Assembly (NCBI RefSeq): GCF_029023865.1
Contig: NZ_CP118969.1
Span: 1,302,001 to 1,366,000, forward strand
Length of the DNA stretch: 64,000 nucleotides
Direction of reading: 5' to 3'
Source of the DNA: Lactococcus lactis
GTDB lineage: Bacteria; Bacillota; Bacilli; Lactobacillales; Streptococcaceae
Below, piece by piece: positions 45,058 through 55,930 of the stretch; the first letter of the stretch is position 1, and each line of letters begins with the position of its first letter. The translations under genes and the position numbers were made by a program. The notes under the pieces were generated by a model. It saw only the letters and a list, made by a program, of their open reading frames with translations, made no database searches and was not told where the DNA came from.

Positions 45058-45327
45058 TTATTTTTTCCCATAAGCCACCAAAATATCTTCAATCAATGTA
45101 TTGACTTCTGCCTCTGATAACTGCTGAAATGCCGATTTGGCCTTACGTAACTCCGTCACATTCGCCTCAATTTCTAAACGCTCATAGGACGTTATCTTGG
45201 CATGGAGTTTACGAATGAGCTTTCGTTGATTGAAGGTTTTCGCATGAATATCAAGCCGTGGCGACTCGCTGCTGGGATCCTTGAGCAAAATTCCTAAGAC
45301 CGCAAGTTGTAAATTCTCATTCGTCAT
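45058..45327 (-). CDS. Small helical ICE protein, unknown function
   Basis: An 89-residue acidic, predicted helical protein (ITSYERLEIEANVTELRKAK). I recognise no domain. GGAAAG precedes the ATG and the start overlaps the end of the ArdC-like gene by 11 bases, so it is part of the mobilisation operon. Confidence 0.65.
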   Translation of the reverse strand: MTNENLQLAVLGILLKDPSSESPRLDIHAKTFNQRKLIRKLHAKITSYERLEIEANVTELRKAKSAFQQLSEAEVNTLIEDILVAYGKK

Positions 45328-46336
45328 TTTCTACTTTCCTCTCTTTTCGCATCACTTGTGAGCGGGCTTTGCGTGTCGCATTGCCTGCTTTCATTCTCCG
45401 ATTCATCGCTTGTACCGCCGCATTTTCTGGTGAGGCAGAAGAAGGGAGCGTAAAAGAACGCTCTGAAACGGGCGGTGCTTGTCCCCGTCGTCTGGCTTTT
45501 TGAACCGCCAATAAGCGACGCTCAAAGGGATTTTTCCCCACGGTTGGATCAAACGTCGCTTCTAAAATCGGGTCTAGTCGTCGAATGATTTGCTGAAGGA
45601 GGACCGTCAAGTGAGACAGAATGGGTTCAAAAAAGGCGGGCGTCTTGCCCGATTTTGTCCACTCCGCTAACTCTGGAAAGGCCTCCTCTTCGCACGAGAG
45701 CTTGAGATGACCAAAAAGGGCGTAACTTATGGCGCGCACCTCAAAGTCCCTGATTTCTTCGTTCATTGTGTCAACTTCTAAAGCCACCAAGCCCTGTAAA
45801 ATTCTTTTAATCGTGGTTTCTTCTCCCAAGCCTTGCGGAACCCATACCTGTTTTTTATCGGGAAGGGTTTCTGATTTTAGGAAGTCAATGGCTACCTTGC
45901 CCGCCGAAAAAGCCCGAAGGCCGACAAATAATTTGGCATAGCGCAAAGGTGTCCCTAAACATTCAGGGTGATTAAACAGTGGCGTCCATTCTTTTTGTGA
46001 GGCGTTTGTTTGACTCACATCAAAAAGACAGGGAGACAGAATAAATTGAGTGTCGATCATTCTCTCCCCGTCTTCCGTGGTTAATAACTGATGCTGCAGA
46101 TCACGCTTGACGATTTTCCGTGGCACGATCACTTCAAGCGCACGACTTTTTTTCTTTGGCAGCACTCCTATTTTCTGCCACTCCTCAAAGGTTAAAACCT
46201 TTGTCGCAGTCGGAAATTGCTTCAAGAGCTGCTGAAGATTTTCCTGTGAATACCTTAGATTTTCTGCCGCAAAGCGTAAATAATGCTTGAAAGCAGACAC
46301 TTCAAATAGCCCTGAAAGTTTTTTTTCGTTTTCCAT
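45317..46336 (-). CDS. ArdC-like N-terminal domain protein of the mobilisation operon
   Basis: A 339-residue protein. The region AAENLRYSQENLQQLLKQFP then TFEEWQKIGVLPKKKSRALEVIVPR resembles the single-strand-binding N-terminal domain of ArdC/LtrC-type antirestriction proteins. The metalloprotease half of ArdC is not evident. The C-terminal 70 residues are strongly basic (RRMKAGNATRKARSQVMRKER). The ATG at 46336 follows GGAGG, eliminating six codons of the longer frame. It starts 22 bases after the giant DarB-like gene. Confidence 0.55.
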   Translation of the reverse strand: MENEKKLSGLFEVSAFKHYLRFAAENLRYSQENLQQLLKQFPTATKVLTFEEWQKIGVLPKKKSRALEVIVPRKIVKRDLQHQLLTTEDGERMIDTQFILSPCLFDVSQTNASQKEWTPLFNHPECLGTPLRYAKLFVGLRAFSAGKVAIDFLKSETLPDKKQVWVPQGLGEETTIKRILQGLVALEVDTMNEEIRDFEVRAISYALFGHLKLSCEEEAFPELAEWTKSGKTPAFFEPILSHLTVLLQQIIRRLDPILEATFDPTVGKNPFERRLLAVQKARRRGQAPPVSERSFTLPSSASPENAAVQAMNRRMKAGNATRKARSQVMRKERKVENDE

Positions 46337-46357
46337 TGATTCCTCCATTTTCAATTT

Positions 46358-49300
46358 TTAGCCCAGCGAAAGTTGTTTTTCAGGCGGCAACTCTTGCGTC
46401 AACTCTCTTGCTAAATCGGTATGGTCTTGCAAGTGAGCATAGAGTTGCGTTTGAATCAAACTCAGTTTGTCTTGTTTCAAGCTTTGTAAGTGAGCAGGAA
46501 AAGCAATCCCGCGTGCTGTCCATGTTTCACATAGTTGCGCGTAAGCTTCTTCCTCTTCGTGAAAATCAAGCACCAATTCATCTCGTTCTGCTGGACTGAG
46601 GGCTTCATCAAGACTTTTAAGACTGTCCTGATATTGGCGTACCAAGTTAAAAGTTAAAGCTGACAGCTCCTCATCAGAGAGGGCAGTCAGGTCAAAGTTT
46701 TCCAGAAAGCCAGATTCAAAGTAGTCCAATTCTTCTAAGTCGATGCCTTGAATTTCTCCTGTCACCGTTTGTTCTATGCCGTTCAGCGCAAGAAAATGCT
46801 CTGCCTCAACCGTCTCATTTTCGGTATGGTCAAGCTGAGCTTTCAATTCTTTCAGGCGTGCGGTCTTCTTGTTAAACTCTTCTTCGCGTGGAAAAGGCAG
46901 CGAGCGTTCGGCTTCAAGGCGCTCAATGGCGGCTTTAATCCGTTCAATTTCCTGAGTGGTTTTGTCTAAATCCCAGAAGAGTTTGTCTAACTTGTTATTG
47001 ATTTTAACGAGCGTCCCCAACATACTGGTGATGCTCAACTGCACATGATAATCGGTCTGTCCTCGAAAGAGAAAAGTTTCATTTTCACTTTCAAAGAGCT
47101 GCCCCTCTGGGGTCAAGCCATGACTGATGTGATAAATTTCGAACCCTCGAAAGACCGCAAGCTTAGCTTGCTGCGGCGTTTCGGTTACGTGTTGCGTGAT
47201 AAGCTGATGAAAAAGTTCGGCGGCAGCTTTTTTATCGTCACTTCCGAAACGTTTTTCTTTCCCCTCATAAAATAAGGTCATCTCAAAAGGAGCGTCTTTC
47301 GACTGTTCTAATTCGGACACATCTTGCTTTACAAGCACCGCACGTTCCTCTAAAACAGGAAGTTTGGCTTGCTCCCGCTCAACACGTTTACTTTCAGACA
47401 CTTTACTCTCATAGTAACGATTTCGAGCCTGCTCCAAATTTTCAACTTGCATTTCTAATTGCATATACTCCGCTTTGACAGGGTCATCGGTCGCAATCGC
47501 CTTATAGACTGACGGGCCAAATTCATTGTCCATTTCATCAATCTCACGAACATTAGATTTCCCACGCATCAACTGATCCACTACTCTTTTCTTATTTTCC
47601 TGAGTTTGCCACATGAAAGAATCCATTGACCCTTTGGTAATATAGATATGAATTTGAACTTCGTCATTTTCATTGCCTTGACGGATAATCCGACCATTTC
47701 GCTGGGTGCTGTCACTTGGTTTCCACGGCACATCTAAGTGGTGGACGGCAAGAAGTTTATCTTGAACGTTAAGTCCTGTCCCTCCTTTACTCGTGCTGGC
47801 CATTAAGATTCGAATTTTCCCTGTGCGCATATCTCGCATCATCTGCTCTTTCGTCGCGTCAGTCGCTTCGTGAATAAAGCGAATTTCTTCCTCTGGAACG
47901 CCTCGTAAGACAAGCAGATGCTTGATTTCGTCATACGCTGAAAAGGAATTGACAGAGCGGTCAAGATTGTAAGAGGCGTTATTCCTGTACTTCAGTGGCA
48001 CCCCCGTATCCGAAAAAATCATCTGGGTCGAGCGTTCCTCTTTCGTAGCTGCCCAAATTTCATAGATGCTGTCCACAACCTGAGTGATTTTCTCAGAATC
48101 CTCCTCCGTGTAGCGGTGGCTATCCAGCATCCGCATATCCATCGTGAGCTTTTTATTTTCACCCAAAATTTTGAGCATGTTATCCTCAAACGGCTTGACA
48201 AGACGAGCTTCAATCGCTTCCGCTCTAGCCACCAAGCCCTCAATATACTTGACTTGCTCAGGAGTGGTGTGGGACTCATGAACCACAGTTTTAGCTTTAG
48301 GGACGGGTAAATCAAGGTCTTCTGAGGTCTGAATATCCGCGACTTCCAGAAACATATTCCGCAGTTCTGGCATATTCCCAAACTTGGTAAAGCGCCGCTT
48401 GGTTTTATAATTGCCTGCGACATTCAACTCAAAGACATCTTCAATGATCCCAAAAGTTGAAACCCAACTGTCAAAGCTCCAGACGTCGTATTGCTGGAGC
48501 ACGTCAGGCGCAAGGTATTTCATCATAGTATAAAGTTCCACCACAGAGTTAGAAATCGGCGTTCCTGTTGAAAAGAGTACGCGTTTATTATCGTACTGAG
48601 CGTGAAGATATTGGGTCTTCTGATCCATGTCCATGGCTTTCTGGCTCCGTGCATCCGAAATCCCTTTGACTTGTCCCAGTTGCGTTTCTGGGGCTAAATT
48701 TTTATATCCTTGCGCCTCGTCCACGTTGAGCATATCAATTCCCAATTCCTCGAAATCAATAAAGGTATCAATGTCCCGTTTTTGCAGTTTTTCGAGCCGT
48801 TCTTGGCAACTTTTTCGATACTGTTCAACCTTTTTGACAGTATGGCGCTGGCCGCTCAGTTTAGCGAGGCGCATTTGACGCTCTGCCTTGTCAATCTCGT
48901 CTTCAATATAGCGTTCTTGATAGGCTATAGACATCCCAATCTTGCCAAACTGAGAATCGGCCACCACGATAAAATCATAGTTACCTGTCGCAATACGACT
49001 AATGAACCGCTTGCGATTATCTTTGGAAAAGTCTTCCGAGTGGGCAATTAAGACCTTACTTTCAGGAAAATACCGATAAATTTCACGACCGAATTGGTCA
49101 ATCAAGGGTTTTGGAATCACAAAAAGCGGCTTTTGAATCACCCCTAACTCTTTGAGTTTAAGATTGGCCGCCAGCATGGTCAAGGTTTTTCCTGACCCGA
49201 CTTCATGAAACAGGCCTGCCCGTTGCTCTTGAATAATACGCATCATGGCATTTTTCTGGTGCGGACGCAGGGTAAATTGTTTGGCAAGCCCTTGAACAGT

Positions 49301-52300
49301 TAAGTGACTGCCGTCATACTTTTTAGGGACCACCCGATTCATCTTTTCGTTATAAATCGAGACAATCTCTTCTTGCCTATCTGGATTTTTAAGCACCCAT
49401 TCCTTGAAAGCCGCCTCAAACTGTTCGCCTTTCGCTTGTAATTCCGCTGTCGCGACTTCGTCCACAATATACTTGGGCTTAGCTTGTGGCGGATTATTGG
49501 GATCCAATTTTTTAATTTCTAGCGGGCGTTGATTAAGCAAACTTTGCGCCAGCTGCTCACCATCATATCTTCCCACGCCGTATTGGTGCTCATTGGCGTC
49601 TGTCCCTTGATTGGCAACATGAACCGCATAGCTATCTGTGAGCTTGTCGTATTCAATCGTCACTCTGTCAGGCTTTTGACCTAATGCATTTTCCAAAAAA
49701 GCCGCATACAAGGCCATCGGAATAAAGCGCGTCCCAAACTTATAATTGAGTTCACTAATGGTAATATCTGTAGGAATGACAGCTTCAAGTGCGACAATGT
49801 TCGCACTCCAATCGCGGTCTTCAACGCCAAACTCTTGTTTCGTTTTGGCCTCGGCGAGCTTCGTTTTAACATCTCCTGAGAGATAATCTTCTCGTGTGGC
49901 ATAACGTCCCTCGCCAACATAAAAAAGCTTGTAGCCAAGCTCTTTAATGATGTCTGCCTTACTTTGTGAATAGACGGCTGCCATATAGTCAAAATCAAGT
50001 CTTCCTTTATGATTAAGCGAGGCAAGGAGGGCATCTTCAGCCGTTTTGACTTCGATTTTCTTTGGTTGGGATTGAATGGTAGGCTCAAAAAAGACCGTTC
50101 CTTTGACTTTCATTAAGCGCTTGGTTTTTTCGTCCTCGACATCCACCTCAATTGAGGCCAGCAGTTGATAGTAGTCATCTTGCCGCATGAGCAGCGAATT
50201 GGCTCGACTACTAACATGGCCGTACTTTTTGACAAAGCTGTCATATTGCGTATTCAAAGACTGACGTAATTCCTCATAAGCAGCCACGTCATAATCTTCT
50301 TCATGTTGAATCGCAAGCAGTGCTTGGAGCGTTTTTCTAAGTTCAATCATGGCACTCATCGCTTGCACTTCCTTAGCGGAATAGTTGACATGATAAGTAT
50401 AGGTTGTACTTTCTTTGACTTTTTGGGTCAAGAACCACTGCGCATTGGTTTGTCCCAACTCATACTGAGCCTCCCCTTGATTAAGCGTCCCCTCCTGCAC
50501 TAAGGTTGCTCGTTCTGCATCGCTTAATCCCAAAACCTCAAAAGCCCCATCATCAGAGTAAATCTCTCCCTCAATCACATCAACTTTGAGCTGTTTGAAT
50601 TGGAAATTAGGTGTTTCATCGTAGATTTGTGCTTTATTCCTAGCATAACGGGTCAACTGATTTTTGCGGGTTTCATGAACGTTGAGGGTAACACTCGACG
50701 ACTTTTGAAAAAGGGTAATGGCTTCACCATTATGATAATAAGGTTTTCGATTAAAAACCATCAGCGTGTACGGTTCAATCTCAGAAGTTACTTCCTCTGG
50801 TAGGTCAAGGACGGATGCTTCCTCGATTTCATAAAGGGCAGCAGGGGTGTCAGATTTGACATACTGTTCCCCTTCTTCAAACCTAAAAGCAGCTTGGAGT
50901 TTTTCGGGCAATTTCTCATCTGAAAAATTCGCTTTGACCGCTAGTCTGCCCCCATTAAACGTTTTAATGGTGAGGTCTCCTAAAACTTGTTCAGGGTGTG
51001 CTTCAAAATAGCGATTATAGAAAATTTGGTTGCCTTTATCGTCTGTTTTAGAAGTGGTTTCAATCCATTCAGGGATTGCTTCAAAATCCACCAGATGACT
51101 GTCCTTTTGGAAAATCAAAATGTCTGAAGGCGTCTCCGTCCCCGCAATTTGCGCAAAAGCACGGTCAGGCAAGCGAATCGCTTTGAGCAGCCGCGCCTTT
51201 TTGGATAACTCGGTGCGAAAACGGGAATCGCGCTTATCCATTGTCCCCGTGGAGGTAATGACGGCCACTAAACCGCCCTCATGGACTAAATCAAGTGCGC
51301 GCTTGATAAAATAATCATGGATCACATAGGGACGATCATAGCTTGGGTGTGTCAAATGAATTCGATCCGAAAAAGGCACGTTGGTAACCACCAAATCCAT
51401 CGCATTCTCCGCAAAGTGCGTGGCTTCAAAGCCTTTAGCTTGGATATTGACGGTCTGTTGGAGCTGCTTAGCAATGCTTGCGGTCAGCGGGTCAATTTCA
51501 ACCCCAAAGAGGTCAGAAGACGACTTCATAGACTCAGGCATCCCGTGAAAGAAATTCCCCGTTCCCATGGAAGGCTCCAAAATTCGTCCATTCTCAAAGC
51601 CTAAGTCAGAAAGGCCTTGGTAAATGGCTTGAATAATTTCAGGAGACGTATAAAAAGCCGTCAAGCTAGACGCACGAGCGGCCTTATATTCTTCCTCTGA
51701 GAGGAGTTCCTTGAGTTCTTCACGGTAATCTTCATAGCGCGGATTCTCCTCATCAAAAAGCGTATTGACAATCTCGCCATTTCCCCAGCCCACATATTTG
51801 GCTAAAACCGCTTGTTCTTCTACCATCGCCATGCGGTGTTCCGATTCAAGCGCTTTGACCAATCGAATCGCCGCAAGATTGGATTCAATCTTTTCACGGA
51901 TAGACTTTGGATAAACAAACCCCGTCTCAGGAAAATGATAATCTAAGAGCGGTGGAACTTGTATCGGCTCAGTTTCGGTTTCAAGCTGGTTCTCGTCCAG
52001 AACCATTTCTTTTGACATAGGCATCAGTTCGGCTAAATAGCCTTGCTCAAATTCCTCTTGCCAAGCCCCAAAGATTAAAGCCAAATCGCCAAATTCATGA
52101 TAGGCTGCCTCAACCGCTTCCCGAATCGGTTGCTTATCGTCTTCGTTAATCCACTCAAATACATGAGCCTCTTGACGGACTTCATTGTCTTGTTGTAACA
52201 AAGAAGTGGCATAATACTCGTAAAAATCTGTGCGCTCTTTATGAATAAGAAAAAGTGTTCCGCCTACTTGGCGCGTTCGCAAGTCTTTCAGGTCAGCTAA

Positions 52301-55300
52301 TTCTCCGAGATAAGCCGTTTTCAGCCTTTCAAGGGCATTTTGCGGAGGCAATGGACTGCGACTTTCTGGGGAGGAATCGCCTTGAACCGACTGGCCACTT
52401 TTTTCAGTTTCCTTAGTTTTCGGCTCGTCTATGAAGTCAAAGAGAGAAATTTCACTTTTCGGCTGCTCTTGCGTAGCCGTAGATAAAAAGCCTGGATTAT
52501 TTTCAATCGAAACTTGTTGAGAAGTAATCAGCTGGTCATAAAGGTCTTGCCAAGAATGAATCCCTGTTCTGTCCAGTACAAATTCACTGAGCGACCCGCC
52601 ACGGCTATTTTGAATAAATGTCCGCAAGTTTTTTAAGTCTAAAGCTTCAAAAAGGGCTTCACTAGAGTGGCTATAGTGCGTTATCGCAGCCTGTCGTTCT
52701 GAATCAAGGGCACCTGTTCCTTTGAGAAAGGTTTGTCCTAAGCGCTCATGAGCGTTATTAAAGAAGCGAACTTCTAAAGTGGCATAACTGCTATCAATCT
52801 GAAACCACAAATCAGGCAACGGCGTCGCAAAAAAACGTTCTGCTTGTTCTGCTTCCCCAGCAGTTTTTTCTTCTGGTAATTCTTTGGGATTGACAGACTG
52901 GATTTGGCCGAGCAATGCTTCAAATTGTTCCTTAAAATGAACAATCCCAGTGATTTGATCCGCTAAATCTGAGACCTCGTAATGCTCCGAATCAGCTTCA
53001 ATTACCACCTCATTCAAAAGCCCATCAAAGCTGGTTTTAACAAGGGTTAGATTTTCACCTTCTTTCAAAATCACAAACTCTTCTTCTGGAAGGAGGGCTG
53101 TTTTGACCTGTGCTAAAACTTCTCTTGGACGAAGTCCTGTTTTTTCTTTCTCTCCCGAATTTTTAATTGGCTCCGTCTTATCAAGCGTATGCCTTAAAGC
53201 AAACCACTCTTGATATTCCAATTTTTCAGAAGAAGTCAAAAAAGCTTCCTCTTTTATCAGTTTTGCCAGCGTTGCATTAAATTGAGCCCAAGTGAGTCGA
53301 AAACGGTCCGAATGTTCCTGAGAATTAAATTGTACAAATTCTACTCCTTTTCCGTCATAATTGACAAAATAAGGACTGTCTCCAAACCCACTATGTCCAC
53401 TTAACCCATACTCATTTTTTATAAATTTCACGCGGTCAGTCGCACGAGATGCTTCTTCAAAAAATTCATAAATCCGAAATTTACGATGACTGTGTTGTTG
53501 GGTTATTTCTTGGCGTAGCGTTTCTTCATGAAGAACTTCTAACGCTTTTTCGGAGGGTTTTTCATCTTCGATATTTTCTGAATCAGCGCTTTTGGATTTA
53601 TCAGGCAAAAATTGAAACAAGAAATTACGCGCTGCGGCATATTGCCTTTGCCAAGAGAGATCTTCTTTTGCAAAACGCGTGCCCTCTAGCATTTGGTTCA
53701 CTTGGAGTGCGGAAATTAAAAGTTCGCGGTAACCTGCCCATTCTAGGGCTGGACGAATATTTTTTCTAACTTCCTGCCAGAGGTCATAATAAGCATTGGG
53801 CGTTTTGTCTTTTTCTGACTGCCACACGGCTTTGAGTTTTTCATCAGTCAAGCTCCGCAGCTCTGAAACATGGTCCAAAAAAAGTTTTTCAATCGGGCTC
53901 TTTTCGTGGTACTGTTCCTGTGGGGCAAGGGTTGCGACATTAGACACATAGAATAAATAGGCCACATCATCGGTTTTAAGTTGCTCAAAGAGGGCTTGAA
54001 CAGAATCAAGTGAGCTTTGAGACTCCTTTTTCCATTGATGAAAATTTCCGTGAAGTGTTGAGGAATCAAAGTGTGGATAGACCGCAGCGACAAGCGCCTC
54101 AATTGCTTCTTTTTGCGTGCGGGAAAGCTCCCTTGAGGCGGGAAAGAGTTCAACCTCTCGCCCGCCCTCTGGATAATCTCGATAAATGAGGTCACTCAGC
54201 ACTTCCTCATAATATTGAGCTTTCCCTTTGGCGATTTGAAAGCTGTCAAAGTCTTGATAGTCTGTCAATTCTGCTTCGGAATATTCGCTTTTCCAAGCCT
54301 CAAAATTTGCCACAGCTTGACGATAAGCTGTCCAGTCTTGAATAAAAGCATCGTGGAGTTCTTGGAGCGCCGTTTCATCAGAATGCTCGACTTTTTCGGG
54401 TGCTTCATCTAGTTGAAGTGAGGTAAGTCCCTTTTCAAAAACGTCAAAGACACGGGAGCGAATCGGGGTACTCATCGAATCCGTTTGAAAATCCCCCTGT
54501 TCCGTAGAAACACCAAAAATAACCCGACAATCATCATTGGTTCTAAGCGTTCGTCCTAGATAGGTGTAATAAAACTGAACCGCTCCTTGGGTGGTTTCAA
54601 TCGCATAAGTATCATAAGCCCCCGACACATTATGTCCCTGTGCTTTGAGGTCTTGTTGGTGCATATAAGAATCATAGAGCCTTTTATAGGCCGCTATCAT
54701 CTCTCGATGGTACATTTCTGAGCTAGAGACCAGTTGTTTTTGGGTGATTAGAGGTTCACTCTGAGTTTCCAAAGACGAAGTGGAGCCCTTTTCTTTTTCT
54801 TGAAAAGTTTCCTCTGACTGGCTTTCATGTAGGACCTTCTGATCCGCTTCGGTTGAATCCGTGAGCGCCGTGTTAGGTTGGGAGCTCTCTTGCTCTGGAA
54901 AAGTTTCTTTTTCGTTGGACCTTTCCTTTATTTCTGAAAATTCTCGATAGATGTCCTGCAAAAAGAGATCCGCAAGCCATGACTTGGCGGCATCTTTTTC
55001 AAGCAGAGCCCCATAGAGGACTTGATTTTCTGAGTAATGCGCAACCAGTATTTCATTGACAGCCCCCACAAAAGTAAATCGGAAATCTTCAAGGGTATTT
55101 ACTCGTGCGGAAGCAGACAATTTGGCATCATGAAGCAGGTCCTGTTTGACTTGATATAGCACTTCAAAATAAGCCCGATTAGGGAGGTCAAGTCTTGATT
55201 CTTGATAGATTTTCAAACTTTCCTGCTCGACTCGCTCAATCTGTTCCTCAGGAAACTGCCTTGAAATGTCAAGGGCTGTAACTTTCGGGGCTTTAGCCGC

Positions 55301-55864
55301 TAAAGCTCTTTGATGTTTAAGAAGTTGTTGCTCAAAGCCTCGTGTAAAGCTATTGGCGAGATTGAGCACATGAAAAATTCTTTCCCTATTTGGAATGTTG
55401 ATAAATTCTCGCATGAGGTCATCTTCTAATTCAATCTTTAGGGCTGAATGAGCTTCGTAAAGTCCGTAATGCGCATAAAGGTTATAAAGCGCAACCTTTG
55501 TGGCAATTTCCTTTTCAGTTGCTGTAAATTGTTGGAGGCTTGAAAAATTGGGACTCAAAAAAGAGTTCATGGCTTTTTGCCCCTCCTCAATCATATCATC
55601 AGGAGAAGCTTGAAAGGTAGAACTTGATAAATGAGCTACCTCGCACATTTGATTTAACAAGTCTTTATCGCTAACGTTAACAGAATCCTGATTTTCCATT
55701 TGAAAGGATCTTTGTGGATAGCTCTCAATAATGGTACGGATGCTCGGTTCTTCAAAATGGTGACTATTGAACGCAACAAAGTCTAAAACTTCAATGGGTG
55801 GTGCAATCATAAAATGCTTTATGAATTGAGTGGGTGAATAATTTTTTATTGTATCTTTTTCCAT
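46358..55864 (-). CDS. DarB-like giant DNA methylase-helicase
   Basis: A 3168-residue protein. The N-terminal 1300 residues are acidic and unassigned. A methyltransferase core follows: ILEPSMGTGNF (about 1435) and VVTNVPFSD (about 1490, a variant NPPF). A SNF2-type helicase is next: FHEVGSGKTLT (about 2220), NVDEAQGYKN (about 2380), TSKGGTGLNVQ and QRNGRIIRQGN (about 2725), and a coiled-coil tail. Phage P1 DarB has this methylase-helicase layout and shields incoming DNA from type I restriction. The same role in conjugation is inferred. The ATG at 55864 follows AGGAGG by nine bases. Confidence 0.82.
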   Translation of the reverse strand: MEKDTIKNYSPTQFIKHFMIAPPIEVLDFVAFNSHHFEEPSIRTIIESYPQRSFQMENQDSVNVSDKDLLNQMCEVAHLSSSTFQASPDDMIEEGQKAMNSFLSPNFSSLQQFTATEKEIATKVALYNLYAHYGLYEAHSALKIELEDDLMREFINIPNRERIFHVLNLANSFTRGFEQQLLKHQRALAAKAPKVTALDISRQFPEEQIERVEQESLKIYQESRLDLPNRAYFEVLYQVKQDLLHDAKLSASARVNTLEDFRFTFVGAVNEILVAHYSENQVLYGALLEKDAAKSWLADLFLQDIYREFSEIKERSNEKETFPEQESSQPNTALTDSTEADQKVLHESQSEETFQEKEKGSTSSLETQSEPLITQKQLVSSSEMYHREMIAAYKRLYDSYMHQQDLKAQGHNVSGAYDTYAIETTQGAVQFYYTYLGRTLRTNDDCRVIFGVSTEQGDFQTDSMSTPIRSRVFDVFEKGLTSLQLDEAPEKVEHSDETALQELHDAFIQDWTAYRQAVANFEAWKSEYSEAELTDYQDFDSFQIAKGKAQYYEEVLSDLIYRDYPEGGREVELFPASRELSRTQKEAIEALVAAVYPHFDSSTLHGNFHQWKKESQSSLDSVQALFEQLKTDDVAYLFYVSNVATLAPQEQYHEKSPIEKLFLDHVSELRSLTDEKLKAVWQSEKDKTPNAYYDLWQEVRKNIRPALEWAGYRELLISALQVNQMLEGTRFAKEDLSWQRQYAAARNFLFQFLPDKSKSADSENIEDEKPSEKALEVLHEETLRQEITQQHSHRKFRIYEFFEEASRATDRVKFIKNEYGLSGHSGFGDSPYFVNYDGKGVEFVQFNSQEHSDRFRLTWAQFNATLAKLIKEEAFLTSSEKLEYQEWFALRHTLDKTEPIKNSGEKEKTGLRPREVLAQVKTALLPEEEFVILKEGENLTLVKTSFDGLLNEVVIEADSEHYEVSDLADQITGIVHFKEQFEALLGQIQSVNPKELPEEKTAGEAEQAERFFATPLPDLWFQIDSSYATLEVRFFNNAHERLGQTFLKGTGALDSERQAAITHYSHSSEALFEALDLKNLRTFIQNSRGGSLSEFVLDRTGIHSWQDLYDQLITSQQVSIENNPGFLSTATQEQPKSEISLFDFIDEPKTKETEKSGQSVQGDSSPESRSPLPPQNALERLKTAYLGELADLKDLRTRQVGGTLFLIHKERTDFYEYYATSLLQQDNEVRQEAHVFEWINEDDKQPIREAVEAAYHEFGDLALIFGAWQEEFEQGYLAELMPMSKEMVLDENQLETETEPIQVPPLLDYHFPETGFVYPKSIREKIESNLAAIRLVKALESEHRMAMVEEQAVLAKYVGWGNGEIVNTLFDEENPRYEDYREELKELLSEEEYKAARASSLTAFYTSPEIIQAIYQGLSDLGFENGRILEPSMGTGNFFHGMPESMKSSSDLFGVEIDPLTASIAKQLQQTVNIQAKGFEATHFAENAMDLVVTNVPFSDRIHLTHPSYDRPYVIHDYFIKRALDLVHEGGLVAVITSTGTMDKRDSRFRTELSKKARLLKAIRLPDRAFAQIAGTETPSDILIFQKDSHLVDFEAIPEWIETTSKTDDKGNQIFYNRYFEAHPEQVLGDLTIKTFNGGRLAVKANFSDEKLPEKLQAAFRFEEGEQYVKSDTPAALYEIEEASVLDLPEEVTSEIEPYTLMVFNRKPYYHNGEAITLFQKSSSVTLNVHETRKNQLTRYARNKAQIYDETPNFQFKQLKVDVIEGEIYSDDGAFEVLGLSDAERATLVQEGTLNQGEAQYELGQTNAQWFLTQKVKESTTYTYHVNYSAKEVQAMSAMIELRKTLQALLAIQHEEDYDVAAYEELRQSLNTQYDSFVKKYGHVSSRANSLLMRQDDYYQLLASIEVDVEDEKTKRLMKVKGTVFFEPTIQSQPKKIEVKTAEDALLASLNHKGRLDFDYMAAVYSQSKADIIKELGYKLFYVGEGRYATREDYLSGDVKTKLAEAKTKQEFGVEDRDWSANIVALEAVIPTDITISELNYKFGTRFIPMALYAAFLENALGQKPDRVTIEYDKLTDSYAVHVANQGTDANEHQYGVGRYDGEQLAQSLLNQRPLEIKKLDPNNPPQAKPKYIVDEVATAELQAKGEQFEAAFKEWVLKNPDRQEEIVSIYNEKMNRVVPKKYDGSHLTVQGLAKQFTLRPHQKNAMMRIIQEQRAGLFHEVGSGKTLTMLAANLKLKELGVIQKPLFVIPKPLIDQFGREIYRYFPESKVLIAHSEDFSKDNRKRFISRIATGNYDFIVVADSQFGKIGMSIAYQERYIEDEIDKAERQMRLAKLSGQRHTVKKVEQYRKSCQERLEKLQKRDIDTFIDFEELGIDMLNVDEAQGYKNLAPETQLGQVKGISDARSQKAMDMDQKTQYLHAQYDNKRVLFSTGTPISNSVVELYTMMKYLAPDVLQQYDVWSFDSWVSTFGIIEDVFELNVAGNYKTKRRFTKFGNMPELRNMFLEVADIQTSEDLDLPVPKAKTVVHESHTTPEQVKYIEGLVARAEAIEARLVKPFEDNMLKILGENKKLTMDMRMLDSHRYTEEDSEKITQVVDSIYEIWAATKEERSTQMIFSDTGVPLKYRNNASYNLDRSVNSFSAYDEIKHLLVLRGVPEEEIRFIHEATDATKEQMMRDMRTGKIRILMASTSKGGTGLNVQDKLLAVHHLDVPWKPSDSTQRNGRIIRQGNENDEVQIHIYITKGSMDSFMWQTQENKKRVVDQLMRGKSNVREIDEMDNEFGPSVYKAIATDDPVKAEYMQLEMQVENLEQARNRYYESKVSESKRVEREQAKLPVLEERAVLVKQDVSELEQSKDAPFEMTLFYEGKEKRFGSDDKKAAAELFHQLITQHVTETPQQAKLAVFRGFEIYHISHGLTPEGQLFESENETFLFRGQTDYHVQLSITSMLGTLVKINNKLDKLFWDLDKTTQEIERIKAAIERLEAERSLPFPREEEFNKKTARLKELKAQLDHTENETVEAEHFLALNGIEQTVTGEIQGIDLEELDYFESGFLENFDLTALSDEELSALTFNLVRQYQDSLKSLDEALSPAERDELVLDFHEEEEAYAQLCETWTARGIAFPAHLQSLKQDKLSLIQTQLYAHLQDHTDLARELTQELPPEKQLSLG

Positions 55865-55894
55865 GCGGTAATTCCTCCTACTATTTTTCGGGGA

Positions 55895-55930
55895 ACGAAA
55901 AAAGCACACCACAAATTTGTGATGTGCTTT
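55895..55930 (-). terminator. Intrinsic terminator immediately upstream of the DarB-like gene
   Basis: On the minus strand AAAGCACATCACAAA pairs with TTTGTGGTGTGCTTT (one G-U pair, which is a C-A mismatch on the other strand), then TTTTTT. It lies about 30 bases before the ATG, leaving no room for a promoter after it. Confidence 0.82.

Noticed and set aside
44818-45092. Overlapping minus-strand open frames of 67 and 89 codons
   Set aside because: They cover the inverted-repeat region and have low-complexity translations and no good ribosome site; read as a non-coding oriT candidate.
53848-54195. 115-codon minus-strand frame inside the DarB-like gene
   Set aside because: Out-of-frame shadow with low-quality translation (many Arg/Leu/Ser runs) and no ribosome site.
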